A stretch of DNA of 64,000 nucleotides from JADJWR01 sp964509545 (lineage in GTDB: Bacteria > Pseudomonadota > Gammaproteobacteria > Burkholderiales > Burkholderiaceae_F). The stretch spans positions 1-64,000 of the forward strand of contig CAZDXQ010000018.1 in NCBI GenBank assembly GCA_964509545.1, in the 5' to 3' direction. Position 1 is the first letter of the stretch, and every line of letters begins with the position of its first letter. The notes beneath the pieces are model-generated. The model was not told the origin of the DNA. It did no database searches and saw only the letters and a list, made by a program, of their open reading frames with translations. Positions 21,330 through 28,832 of the stretch are shown piece by piece. A program made the position numbers and the translations under genes.

Positions 21330-21503
21330 CTAGCGCAGCCCGCACATCTGCGCCAACGCCAGCCAGTCGAGTTGCATGTCGGGATGCAGGTAGCCGACGA
21401 AGCCCACGGCGAGCGCGGCGGCGATCACGGCCCACAACGCCGTCCGGCGCAGCCCCAACGAAAGCCTCCGCCGGCCCGGCATCGCGCTACGAGCCTGCGC
21501 CAT
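21330..21503 (-). CDS. Small single-helix membrane protein (57 residues)
   Basis: A short gene encoding MAQARSAMPGRRRLSLG at its start, then one hydrophobic helix (RTALWAVIAAALAVGFVGYL) and a short tail ending LALAQMCGLR. The basic residues before the helix predict a cytoplasmic N-terminus. It overlaps the last 17 bases of the MFS transporter gene; the second Met (21482) would start just past that stop. Codon use fits the genome (G/C at third positions). Being translationally tied to the transporter suggests a small accessory subunit, but no family is recognised. Confidence 0.55.
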   Translation of the reverse strand: MAQARSAMPGRRRLSLGLRRTALWAVIAAALAVGFVGYLHPDMQLDWLALAQMCGLR

Positions 21504-22704
21504 CGACAGCGCGCTGCATGCTCATCGGCCGCTCATCGATCGGCCATGAAAGCGCCGCGGCGGCCAGGGCCAGGGCGATGCCCAGCCACCACACGAGGTC
21601 GTACGAGCCGGTGCGCTCGAAAGTCCAGCCGCCGAGCCACACGCCGATGAAGCTGCCGATCTGGTGGCCGAGGAACACGAGCCCGTACAGCGTTGCCGTG
21701 TAGCGCAGCCCGTAGATCTGCCCGATCAGCCCGTTGGTGAGCGGCACGGTGCCCAGCCAGAGCAACCCCATGCCGGCGGCGAAAACGTATAGCACCCACG
21801 GCGTGAGCGGAAACAGCAGCAACAGAGCGATGAACACCGCGCGCAGCGCGTAGACCCAGCCGAGCAGGTTCTTCTTGCTGTGCCGGCCGCCGAGCCAGCC
21901 GCAGCCATAACAGCCGATCACGTTGAACAGTCCGATCAGCGCCACGGCCAGCGCGCCGTTGAACGCGGACAGGCCGCGGTCGACCACGTAAGAAGGCAGG
22001 TGCAGCGTGATGAATGCGTTGTGAAAGCCGCAGACGAAGAAGCTCCAGAAGAGGAAGTGATAGGAGCGATGGCCCAAGGCCTGGCGGAACGCGGCCGATA
22101 GCGACTGGTGCGGCGGGTCCGCCGACTGCGCCGTCCGCCCCTGCAGCAGCAAGGCGAGCGGCAGGCCGAAGGCCGATACGGCCGACAGCACCAGCAGCGC
22201 CGTGTGCCAGTCGTAGTGCGCGATCAGTTGCTGGCCGAAGGGCACCATGAGGAACTGGCCCATCGAGCCGCCCGCACTCGCCATGCCCAGCGCCAGGCTG
22301 CGCTTTTCCGGCGGGAATGCGCGGGCGACGACACCGAGCAGCACGCCGAAGGTCGTTCCGCTCTGGCCGAGACCGACCAGCACCCCCGCGGACAGATACA
22401 GCGTCGCCGCAGTATCGGCCTGTGCCATCCACAGCAGCCCGATCGCATAGAGCACCGCGCCGAGGGCGATCGTGCGGCCTGAGCCGTACTTGTCCGACAG
22501 TGCTCCGGCGAGCGGCGCGCCAATGCCCCAGACGATGTTCTGGATGGCGAAGGCGAGCGAGAAGGTCTCGCGTGTGAAGCCGCGGTCCAGTCCCATCGGC
22601 TGCATCAGCAACCCGAAGGATGCGCGCACGCCCATCGCCACCAGCAGGACAACGATCGCTGCGGTCAGCACGACGATGGCGCTGCGCTGTGACGACGAAG
22701 ACAT
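21487..22704 (-). CDS. MFS transporter, OFA/monocarboxylate-like
   Basis: A 405-residue inner-membrane secondary transporter with 12 predicted helices. The loop between helices 2 and 3 is GALSDKYGSGRTIALGAVLY, the MFS signature GxLaDrxGrr; the equivalent in the second half is GWLGGRHSKKNLLGWVY. The N-terminal FGLLMQPMGLDRGFTRETFSLAFAIQNIVWGIGAPLAG and ASAGGSMGQFLMVPFGQQLI are typical of the oxalate/formate or monocarboxylate antiporter branch. Likely substrate: a small organic acid (inference). The gene precedes, and overlaps, the 57-residue membrane protein. Confidence 0.85.
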   Translation of the reverse strand: MSSSSQRSAIVVLTAAIVVLLVAMGVRASFGLLMQPMGLDRGFTRETFSLAFAIQNIVWGIGAPLAGALSDKYGSGRTIALGAVLYAIGLLWMAQADTAATLYLSAGVLVGLGQSGTTFGVLLGVVARAFPPEKRSLALGMASAGGSMGQFLMVPFGQQLIAHYDWHTALLVLSAVSAFGLPLALLLQGRTAQSADPPHQSLSAAFRQALGHRSYHFLFWSFFVCGFHNAFITLHLPSYVVDRGLSAFNGALAVALIGLFNVIGCYGCGWLGGRHSKKNLLGWVYALRAVFIALLLLFPLTPWVLYVFAAGMGLLWLGTVPLTNGLIGQIYGLRYTATLYGLVFLGHQIGSFIGVWLGGWTFERTGSYDLVWWLGIALALAAAALSWPIDERPMSMQRAVDGAGS

Positions 22705-22769
22705 CGGTAGGGCCGGCCGAGAAAGCTGGCGATTTTACGACAGCGCCGAGAGCCTTTGAGACGCGAACT

Positions 22770-22775
22770 TATACT
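22770..22775 (+). promoter_or_regulatory. -10 element for tRNA-Arg
   Basis: TATACT ends 8 bases before the tRNA 5' end, the right place for a -10 box with a very short leader. No good -35 is found 16-18 bases upstream; a TTGAGA (22756-22761) is too close. Confidence 0.45.
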
Positions 22776-22783
22776 CGCGCCCA

Positions 22784-22855
22784 CTCCCCGTAGTTCAATG
22801 GACAGAACGGGCGCCTCCTAAGCGCCAGATACAGGTTCGATTCCTGTCGGGGGGA
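22784..22855 (+). tRNA. tRNA-Arg (anticodon CCT)
   Basis: Full cloverleaf: acceptor CTCCCCG pairs with CGGGGGG (one T-G wobble), D stem GTTC/GAAC, anticodon stem GGCGC/GCGCC around the loop CTCCTAA giving anticodon CCT, and T stem ACAGG/CCTGT with loop TTCGATT. Discriminator A at 22855; CCA is not encoded and must be added after transcription. The tRNA reads the rare arginine codon AGG. Its 3' end abuts a very long hairpin and a tandem repeat. Confidence 0.95.
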
Positions 22856-22903
22856 CGCGCGCGGGAGAGCAACTCACGCCTGCGCGTGAGTTGCCCGCGC
22901 GCG
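22856..22903 (+). terminator. Long hairpin abutting tRNA-Arg
   Basis: Outer stem CGCGCGCGGG (22856-22865) pairs with CCCGCGCGCG (22894-22903); after a four-base bulge (AGAG), an inner stem CAACTCACGC (22870-22879) pairs with GCGTGAGTTG around the tetraloop CTGC. This makes 20 base pairs starting at the base after the tRNA. No T run follows, so it is either an intrinsic terminator without U tract or a processing signal for the tRNA 3' end. Confidence 0.55.
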
Positions 22904-23142
22904 CCGCGAGCGCCTGCAAGCGCGAGCGGCACGGCCGGCAGGCCGTGAGCCACATCGAAGTCGCGATGCCCCGCTGCGCGTGAGTTGCCCGCGCGCGCCG
23001 CGAGCGCCTGCAAGCGCGCGCGGCACGGCCGGCAGGCCGTGAGCCACATCGAAGTCGCGACGCCCCGCTGCGCGTGAGTTGCCCGCGCGCGCCGCGAGCG
23101 CCTGCAAGCGCGCGCGGCACGGCCGACAGGCCGTGAGCCCTA
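22881..23142. repeat. 94-bp tandem repeat, 2.8 copies
   Basis: Units begin at 22881, 22975 and 23069, an exact 94-bp period; the last is cut at about 74 bp by the end of orn. Units differ at only a few bases. Each contains an inverted repeat CACGGCC-ggca-GGCCGTG and a second GC-rich hairpin (GCCGCG...CGCGGC). The first unit's left end forms the 3' arm of the hairpin beside tRNA-Arg. The repeats lie in the converging space between tRNA-Arg and orn and encode no plausible protein. They are too few and too hairpin-rich to be a CRISPR array. Confidence 0.85.
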
Positions 23143-23718
23143 GGCCTGGATGAAAAACTGCCGGTAATGGCGCATCTCGTCGATCGACTCGTAGATGTCG
23201 GCGAGCGCCTCGTGCCGGCTTTTCTTCTCGAAATTCCGGTACACGTCGGGCTTCCAGCGACGTGCGAGTTCCTTCAGCGTGCTCACGTCGATATTGCGGT
23301 AGTGGAAGTAGGCCTCGAGCTGCGGCAGCCAGCGCGCCATGAATCGCCGGTCCTGGCAGATCGAGTTGCCGCACATCGGCGACTTGCCGGCCGGCACCAG
23401 CGTCTGCAGGAAGTCCATCACCTGCTGCTGCGCGTCGACCTCGTCGATGCGGCTGGCGCGCACGCGCTCGGTCAGCCCGGAGCGCCCGTGCGTGGCGGTG
23501 TTCCAAGAATCCATCGCCGCTAACACGCGTTCGCTCTGGTGCACGACGACGACCGGCCCTTCGGCCAGCACTTCGAGTTGGGCGTCGGTGATGACGACGG
23601 CGATCTCGAGCACGCGGTCGCAGTCGGGATTCAGGCCGCTCATCTCCATGTCGATCCAGATGAGATTGCTCTCGTCGTAGCGGGCGTGGCGGACGGCAGC
23701 GACAGAAGGCTGTGACAT
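23140..23718 (-). CDS. orn: Oligoribonuclease
   Basis: A 192-residue 3'-5' exoribonuclease of the DEDDh class that degrades two-residue RNA and finishes c-di-GMP breakdown (pGpG). Motifs: Exo I IWIDMEMSGLNPD, the second Asp in CGNSICQDRRFM, and Exo III region with KKSRHEALADIYESIDEMRHY giving the final His and Asp. E. coli Orn is 181 residues; the extra residues are the N-terminal MSQPSVAAVRHARYDE. Divergent to the M48 protease gene across 93 bp, which should hold both promoters. Its 3' end runs into the 94-bp repeats. Confidence 0.95.
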   Translation of the reverse strand: MSQPSVAAVRHARYDESNLIWIDMEMSGLNPDCDRVLEIAVVITDAQLEVLAEGPVVVVHQSERVLAAMDSWNTATHGRSGLTERVRASRIDEVDAQQQVMDFLQTLVPAGKSPMCGNSICQDRRFMARWLPQLEAYFHYRNIDVSTLKELARRWKPDVYRNFEKKSRHEALADIYESIDEMRHYRQFFIQA

Positions 23719-23811
23719 AATTTCTGGCACTTTTGTGACGGCGGATTCTCGCACGCATGCCTCGCGTCTCCGTGGCCCGTTGCGGGCAAGGGCCGCTTCA
23801 GCAACGGGACG

Positions 23812-25071
23812 ATGGCCACTGCTTTCACCACCCTGTTCGTATTCTTTCTGCTGCTGATGATCGGGCTGAAGTTCTGGCTCGCCACACGGCAGATCCGCCA
23901 TGTCGCGCACCACGCGCAGGCCGTGCCGCCGCAGTTCGCCGAGCGCGTCAGCCTGCAGGCGCATCGGAAGGCGGCCGCCTACACGATCGCCCGCCAGCGC
24001 CTGGCGATGCTGGAAGCGGCCGTCAGCGTGGCGCTGCTGGTCGCGCTGACCCTGCTCGGTGGCGTGCAGGCGATCTCGGCTATCGCCACCGATCTGCTCG
24101 GCAGCGGGCTGGCGGCGCAAGTGGCGATCGTCGCCTGCGTTGCGGTACTGCTCGGCCTTGCCGACCTGCCCTTCGAGTGGCACCGCCAGTTCCACATCGA
24201 GGAGAAGTTCGGCTTCAACCGGATGACGCCGAGGCTTTTCTTCGCCGACATGCTGAAGTCCGTGCTCGTTGCGGCGGCGCTGGGCCTGCCGCTGCTGACG
24301 CTGGTGCTGTGGCTGATGGCGGCGGCCGGGCCGTACTGGTGGCTGTACGCGTGGGCGGTCTGGGTCGCTTTCAACGCCCTCGTGCTCGTCCTGTATCCGA
24401 CGGTGATCGCGCCGCTGTTCAACAAGTTCGAGCCGCTGGTCGACGGCGATCTCGCCAGCCGCATCGCCGCCTTGCTGGAGCGCACCGGCTTCTCCAGCCG
24501 CGGCGTGTTCGTGATGGATGGCTCGCGTCGTTCGGCGCACGGCAACGCCTACTTCACCGGGCTGGGCCGGGCCAAGCGCATCGTCTTCTTTGACACGCTG
24601 CTTCAGCGGCTGCGGCCGGCGGAAATCGAAGCGGTGCTGGCGCACGAACTCGGCCACTTCAAGCGCCGGCATATCGCCAAGCGGCTCGCCTTCTCTTTCT
24701 TCTCCAGCCTCGCGTTCCTCGCCGCGCTGGGCTGGCTGGCCGGGCAGGTCTGGTTCTACCAGGGCCTGGGCGTGAGGCCGACGCTCGATGGCACGCACCA
24801 CGGCGTTGCCCTGGTGCTGTTCATGCTGGTCGTGCCGGTGTTTACGTTCGTGCTGGCGCCGATTGCCAGCCGTATCTCTCGCAAGCACGAATACGAGGCC
24901 GACGCCTTCGCCGTCGCGCACACCAGCGGCGAGGACCTCGCCAGCGCGCTGGTCAAGCTGTACGAGGACAACGCCTCGACGCTGACCCCCGATCCCGTGC
25001 ATTCGGCCTTCTACGATTCGCATCCGCCGGCGACAATCCGCATCGCGCGCCTGCAGTCGGCCGCCGCATGA
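23812..25071 (+). CDS. M48 (Ste24-like) CAAX-type membrane metallopeptidase
   Basis: A 419-residue integral membrane zinc protease. About seven helices; the zinc site is HELGHFKRRHI with the third ligand Glu in SRKHEYEADAFA; the Ste24 N-terminal segment includes PFEWHRQFHIEEKFGFN before the catalytic domain. Members cut misfolded or prenyl-modified membrane proteins; bacterial ones act in membrane quality control. Length is typical (about 410-430). First gene of a rightward block with phhB, rsgA and a zinc-ribbon gene. Confidence 0.92.
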   Translation: MATAFTTLFVFFLLLMIGLKFWLATRQIRHVAHHAQAVPPQFAERVSLQAHRKAAAYTIARQRLAMLEAAVSVALLVALTLLGGVQAISAIATDLLGSGLAAQVAIVACVAVLLGLADLPFEWHRQFHIEEKFGFNRMTPRLFFADMLKSVLVAAALGLPLLTLVLWLMAAAGPYWWLYAWAVWVAFNALVLVLYPTVIAPLFNKFEPLVDGDLASRIAALLERTGFSSRGVFVMDGSRRSAHGNAYFTGLGRAKRIVFFDTLLQRLRPAEIEAVLAHELGHFKRRHIAKRLAFSFFSSLAFLAALGWLAGQVWFYQGLGVRPTLDGTHHGVALVLFMLVVPVFTFVLAPIASRISRKHEYEADAFAVAHTSGEDLASALVKLYEDNASTLTPDPVHSAFYDSHPPATIRIARLQSAAA

Positions 25072-25138
25072 GCGCGCGGGCCGCCCCGAGCGCGACTCCT
25101 TCGAGCGTCAGCGAGAGGGCCGCCCAGTGAGAGCGTAG

Positions 25139-25495
25139 ATGCTCAGCATCGCCCAGTTGCTTAACGCGCATTGCCGTCCGCTCGAGGGTCATGCGGCGAT
25201 GGGCGCCGAACAGATCGCGGCGCAGCTGGCGGTGTTGCCCGAGTGGCGGCTTGTGGACACCGCGATTTGCCGCGTCTACCGCTTCGCCGACTACTTCGAC
25301 ACCATCGCTTTCGTCAACGCGCTGGCGCACATGATCCATCGCGAAGACCACCATCCGGACCTTGTGGTCGGGTACAACCGCTGCGAGGTGCGCTTCAACA
25401 CCCATTCGGTCGGTGGCGTGTCGGAGAACGACTTCATCTGCGCCGCGAAGGCGGACGCGATCTTCGCGCAGCGCTACGGCAGCGGCTCTGCATGA
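25139..25495 (+). CDS. phhB: Pterin-4a-carbinolamine dehydratase
   Basis: A 118-residue enzyme that dehydrates 4a-hydroxytetrahydropterin, regenerating the cofactor of phenylalanine hydroxylase. The family's histidine motif appears as HREDHHPDLVVGYNRCEVRFNTHSVGGVS, with the catalytic His residues and the closing SENDF. Its stop overlaps the rsgA start (ATGA). No phhA is in the window, so the protein may serve phenylalanine oxidation elsewhere or another pterin pathway. PhhB in this genomic place is common in betaproteobacteria. Confidence 0.92.
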   Translation: MLSIAQLLNAHCRPLEGHAAMGAEQIAAQLAVLPEWRLVDTAICRVYRFADYFDTIAFVNALAHMIHREDHHPDLVVGYNRCEVRFNTHSVGGVSENDFICAAKADAIFAQRYGSGSA

Positions 25496-26388
25496 GCGCA
25501 GGCACTCGCGCGCTCGCCGGCTTCGAGGCGCGCGTAGTGGCCGCTTATGGCCGACACTTCGTGGTCGAGGACGCGACCGGCCGCCTGTTCGAGGCGCAGC
25601 GACGCGGCAAGCGTGGCGACGTCGTGATCGGCGACCGCGCGCTCTGCCGGCAGGTCGCGGCCGCGCAGGCGTCGATCGAGGCGATCCGGCCGCGCGCAAG
25701 CCTGCTCCTGCGCGCCGACGGGCAGCGCAGCAAGGCGCTGGCCGCCAACGTCGACCGCGTGGTGGTGGTGTTTGCCCCGAAGCCGTCGTTCAACGAACGC
25801 TTCATCTGGCGGGCGCTGGTGGCGGCCACCAGCGCCGACATCGTACCTCTGGCCGTGCTGAACAAGACCGATGTCGATGACGAGGGCTTCGGCCGCACGG
25901 TCCTGCAGCGGCTGGCGCGCCTCGGCTATCCAACGATGGCCGTATCGGCCAAGGCCGAACCCGAGGCGACTCGTACACGCCTGCGTGCCGCGCTCGATGC
26001 CCATTCGAACCTGCTCGTCGGCCAGTCGGGCATGGGCAAGTCGACACTGATCAACCTGCTGGTGCCGCAGGCCAATGCGCGCACGCAGGAGTACTCGACG
26101 CGGCTGGACCTGGGCCGGCAGACGACCACCGCTTCGCGCCTGTTCGCACTCGACGGTGGCGACCTGATCGACACGCCGGGTTTCCAGGCATTCGGGCTCG
26201 CCCACCTCGACCTGCAGCAGCTTGCGGCCGCGATGCCGGAGTTCGTCCCGCATCTGGGCCAGTGCCGCTTCGGCGATTGCCGCCACCTCGCCGAGCCCGA
26301 CTGCGCCATCCGCGCGGCGCTGGCCCGCGGCGAAATCGACAGCGACCGCTACGCCTTCTACACCGAACTGGCACTGGCGCACGAATGA
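25492..26388 (+). CDS. rsgA: Ribosome small-subunit-dependent GTPase RsgA
   Basis: A 298-residue circularly permuted GTPase that assists 30S maturation. Order of motifs is the permuted one: G4 NKTD (about 122-125), then G1 GQSGMGKST (about 178-186), and G3 DTPG (about 227-230). An OB-fold precedes and a zinc finger follows (CRFGDCRHLAEPDC). Start at 25492 overlaps phhB by four bases, and its own stop overlaps the next gene in the same way, so three genes are translationally chained. Confidence 0.95.
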   Translation: MSAGTRALAGFEARVVAAYGRHFVVEDATGRLFEAQRRGKRGDVVIGDRALCRQVAAAQASIEAIRPRASLLLRADGQRSKALAANVDRVVVVFAPKPSFNERFIWRALVAATSADIVPLAVLNKTDVDDEGFGRTVLQRLARLGYPTMAVSAKAEPEATRTRLRAALDAHSNLLVGQSGMGKSTLINLLVPQANARTQEYSTRLDLGRQTTTASRLFALDGGDLIDTPGFQAFGLAHLDLQQLAAAMPEFVPHLGQCRFGDCRHLAEPDCAIRAALARGEIDSDRYAFYTELALAHE

Positions 26389-26687
26389 AACTGCTGATGC
26401 GTTGCGATCATGCGCTGGCCGCGGCGCACTATGCCGCGGCGCTGCGCGCCGCCGGCATCGACTGCGAGGTGCGCAATACCGTGCTCTCCGGCGCCCTCGG
26501 CGAGATCCCGTTCCTCGAGTGCGCGCCGCAGATCTGGCTGCGCAACGCGCTGGAAGAAGGGCGCGCACGCGAACTGATCACGCAGTTGCGCAGCCCGGTG
26601 TCCGGCGAGAGGTGGATCTGCGCGCAATGCGGCGAAGTCCTGGAACCACAGTTTGCCCAGTGCTGGAACTGCGGCAGGTCGCGCTGA
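26385..26687 (+). CDS. DUF2007-type protein with C-terminal zinc ribbon
   Basis: A 100-residue protein. Residues 1-66 (MKLLMRCDHALAAAHY, then EVRNTVLSGALGEIPF) resemble the DUF2007 putative signal-transducing domain; the end holds two CxxC pairs (CAQCGEVL and CWNCGRSR), a zinc ribbon. Starts within the rsgA stop (ATGA). In other proteobacteria DUF2007 proteins follow rsgA-like genes, but no activity is known to me. Confidence 0.8.
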   Translation: MKLLMRCDHALAAAHYAAALRAAGIDCEVRNTVLSGALGEIPFLECAPQIWLRNALEEGRARELITQLRSPVSGERWICAQCGEVLEPQFAQCWNCGRSR

Positions 26688-26698
26688 GCATGCGGCGG

Positions 26699-27667
26699 CT
26701 ACGTCAGCCAATTGGCGACGGAAATCAGCAGCAGCAGCAGCAGCCAGAGCACCAGCGCACGCCAAACCAGCGCGATGGCCGCGCGCAGCATCGGCACATT
26801 CGGCTCGGCCAGTCCCGCGCCTTCGAGCCCCGCCTCGTCGAAGTGGCGCCTGGACTCCGTGCTGTTGAGCACGCGGCTGCCGAGCGCGCCGCCGGCGGCG
26901 GCGAGGATCAGTGTGCGCGACTCCGGACGCGGCATGCCATCGACGATCGCTGGCGGTCGCGCCACTTTGCGCCAGCAGTACACGGCGCCTTCGAAGTCGC
27001 CGACGATGGCGAATCCGAGCGCGGTCAGCCGCGCCGGAAGCCAGTCGATCCAGGCGAAGGCGCGGCGCGCAAAGTCGCCGAAACGGTCTGGCGGCAACGC
27101 GCCCGACGGCGGCTGGTTCCAGCGGCGGGCCAGATACTCGGACAGGCGGAACAGGATCGCGCCGATCGGCCCGGGCAGAAGCACGAACCAGAAGACGACC
27201 CCGAAGACATGTTTATGCGCCAGCAGCAGGCCGTGCTCGCAAGACTGCCGCACCAGTTCGCCGGCGTCGAGTTCCGCCGCCGGCGGGGTTTCCTCGACAC
27301 CGGCCTTCCACTGTTCGAGTTCGCGCCGCGCTGCCGGCAGATCGCCGTTGGCAAGCGCGATCTGGATCTCGGTCAGGCGGTGGCTGAACTGACGGAAGCC
27401 CATCGTGAAATACAGCACGACCACGTTGACCAGCAGGGCCAGCCACCACGAGATGCTCAGCGCAAAGGCGTACGCCGCGCCGGCCACCACGATCACGCCA
27501 CCGACCAGAAGCATCCATGCATACATGCCGTGCCGACGACGGCCGGCATTCATCCCTTCCTGCGTCGCATCGGCCATCGTGCCGGCGATCGCGTAGACCG
27601 GATTGCGCCCCGGCAGCGGGCGCAGCTGCTCCAGCAGCAGAGTCAGGACGAGAGCGATCCAACCCAC
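26699..27667 (-). CDS. CobD/CbiB-AmpE-like membrane protein
   Basis: A 322-residue inner-membrane protein with about four helices. Opening GWIALVLTLLLEQLRPLPGRNP and the middle KHVFGVVFWFVLLPGPIGAILFRL are features of the AmpE/CobD superfamily. Without cobalamin genes nearby, it is unlikely to be the adenosylcobinamide-phosphate synthase itself; AmpE is a modulator of beta-lactamase signalling. Start is a GTG at 27665-27667. It converges with the zinc-ribbon gene (11-bp gap) and lies 46 bp downstream of the Nudix gene, so it may be the last gene of the rpsP transcript. Confidence 0.82.
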   Translation of the reverse strand: MGWIALVLTLLLEQLRPLPGRNPVYAIAGTMADATQEGMNAGRRRHGMYAWMLLVGGVIVVAGAAYAFALSISWWLALLVNVVVLYFTMGFRQFSHRLTEIQIALANGDLPAARRELEQWKAGVEETPPAAELDAGELVRQSCEHGLLLAHKHVFGVVFWFVLLPGPIGAILFRLSEYLARRWNQPPSGALPPDRFGDFARRAFAWIDWLPARLTALGFAIVGDFEGAVYCWRKVARPPAIVDGMPRPESRTLILAAAGGALGSRVLNSTESRRHFDEAGLEGAGLAEPNVPMLRAAIALVWRALVLWLLLLLLISVANWLT

Positions 27668-27713
27668 GCCTTGGTCCTCGCTTAGATCGGTTCCGCGGCC
27701 GGCGTGCGCGCGC

Positions 27714-28436
27714 TCAGGCGCGCAGCAGGTGGTACAGGTTGCGCAGCATCGCCGCCGTCGCGCCCCAGATGAAGTAGCGGCGCCCGGCTTCGTAGGGCAT
27801 GGCGTAAAAGGTGCGACGCACGCCGTCGAAATCGATCAGGCGCCGCTCGTGGTGCACCGGATCCATCAGGAAGGCCAGCGGCGGCTCGAACACCTCCTCG
27901 ACCTCGAACCGGTCGAGCGCAAGCGCGAAACCCGGCCTCACGAGGCCGACCACGGGAGTGACCACGTAGCCGGTCGCGGTGGCATAACGCGGCAGGCTGC
28001 CAAGAACTTCGACCGCTTCCGCACGCAGCCCAACTTCCTCCTCGGTCTCGCGCAGCGCCGTGGCGACCGGGCTGTCGTCGTGAACTTCCACACCTCCGCC
28101 CGGGAAACTGATCTGGCCGGCGTGATCGTGCAGATGGGCCGTGCGACGCGTCAGCAGCACCGTCGGTCCGGTCGCATGCATGACCAGCGCAATCAGAACC
28201 GCGGCCTCGCGCGGCGGCTCGTGCGCCTGCAGCAACCGGCCGTCGGCAGTGATCTCCGGCTGCCAGGCCGGCGGCGAGGCAAAGCGGCGACGCAGCGCAT
28301 CGGCCGTCATCTGCGCGGCGTCGACCGCCTCGCCGCGCACATGCAGCGGGACGAAAGCCGGATCGTGGCCGACGAGTTCCGGATCGAAGTTCGGTCGACG
28401 AGGAACCCGCGGTGGCGTCGAAGTGCGGTCAGTCAT
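27714..28436 (-). CDS. Nudix hydrolase, CoA pyrophosphatase (NudL type)
   Basis: A 240-residue Nudix enzyme. The Nudix box reads GGGVEVHDDSPVATALRETEEEVGL across residues about 118-142, with REtxEE for metal binding; the upstream ISFPGG and the downstream ATGYVVTPVVGLV segment (the NuCoA motif region) indicate the CoA-pyrophosphatase branch (NudL/YeaB), which cuts CoA to 3',5'-ADP and phosphopantetheine. It follows rplS by 21 bp, so it is probably transcribed with the rpsP operon. Confidence 0.88.
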   Translation of the reverse strand: MTDRTSTPPRVPRRPNFDPELVGHDPAFVPLHVRGEAVDAAQMTADALRRRFASPPAWQPEITADGRLLQAHEPPREAAVLIALVMHATGPTVLLTRRTAHLHDHAGQISFPGGGVEVHDDSPVATALRETEEEVGLRAEAVEVLGSLPRYATATGYVVTPVVGLVRPGFALALDRFEVEEVFEPPLAFLMDPVHHERRLIDFDGVRRTFYAMPYEAGRRYFIWGATAAMLRNLYHLLRA

Positions 28437-28457
28437 CCCCGCACCTTCATCGCCGGG

Positions 28458-28832
28458 CTAGTTGCCGCCCTTGTGCGCCAGCTTCTCCTTGATGCGCGCC
28501 GACTTGCCGGAGCGCTCGCGCAGGTAGTACAGCTTGGCGCGACGGACATCGCCCTTGCGCTTGACCTCGATCGAGGCGATCGTCGGCGAATACAGCTGGA
28601 AGGTCCGCTCGACGCCTTCGCCGCTGGAGATCTTGCGCACGATGAACGACGAGTTCAGGCCGCGGTTGCGGCGCGCGATCACCACGCCTTCGTACGCCTG
28701 CGTACGCTTGCGTGTGCCTTCGACGACGTTGACGTTGACGACCACGGTGTCGCCGGGGCCGAAGTCCGGAAGCTCGCGCCCGGCAGTCAGGCGGGCGATC
28801 TCTTCCTGTTCGAGTTGCTGAATGACATTCAT
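28458..28832 (-). CDS. rplS: 50S ribosomal protein L19
   Basis: A 124-residue ribosomal protein at the 30S/50S interface. Signature: MNVIQQLEQEEIARL, then FGPGDTVVVNVNVVEGTRKRTQAYEGVVIARRNRGLNSSF and VRRAKLYYLRERSGKSARIKEKL. Starts with the four-base overlap ATGA on the trmD stop, with GGAG a few bases upstream. Last classical gene of the rpsP-rimM-trmD-rplS operon. Confidence 0.97.
   Translation of the reverse strand: MNVIQQLEQEEIARLTAGRELPDFGPGDTVVVNVNVVEGTRKRTQAYEGVVIARRNRGLNSSFIVRKISSGEGVERTFQLYSPTIASIEVKRKGDVRRAKLYYLRERSGKSARIKEKLAHKGGN

Noticed and set aside
22881..23142. CRISPR-like array
   Set aside because: Units are 94 bp with no unique spacers, only 2.8 copies, and contain hairpins; it is a tandem repeat.
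26699..27667. Cobalamin synthesis enzyme CobD
   Set aside because: No other cobalamin gene in the window and the sequence fits the AmpE-like branch better; called only as CobD/AmpE-like.
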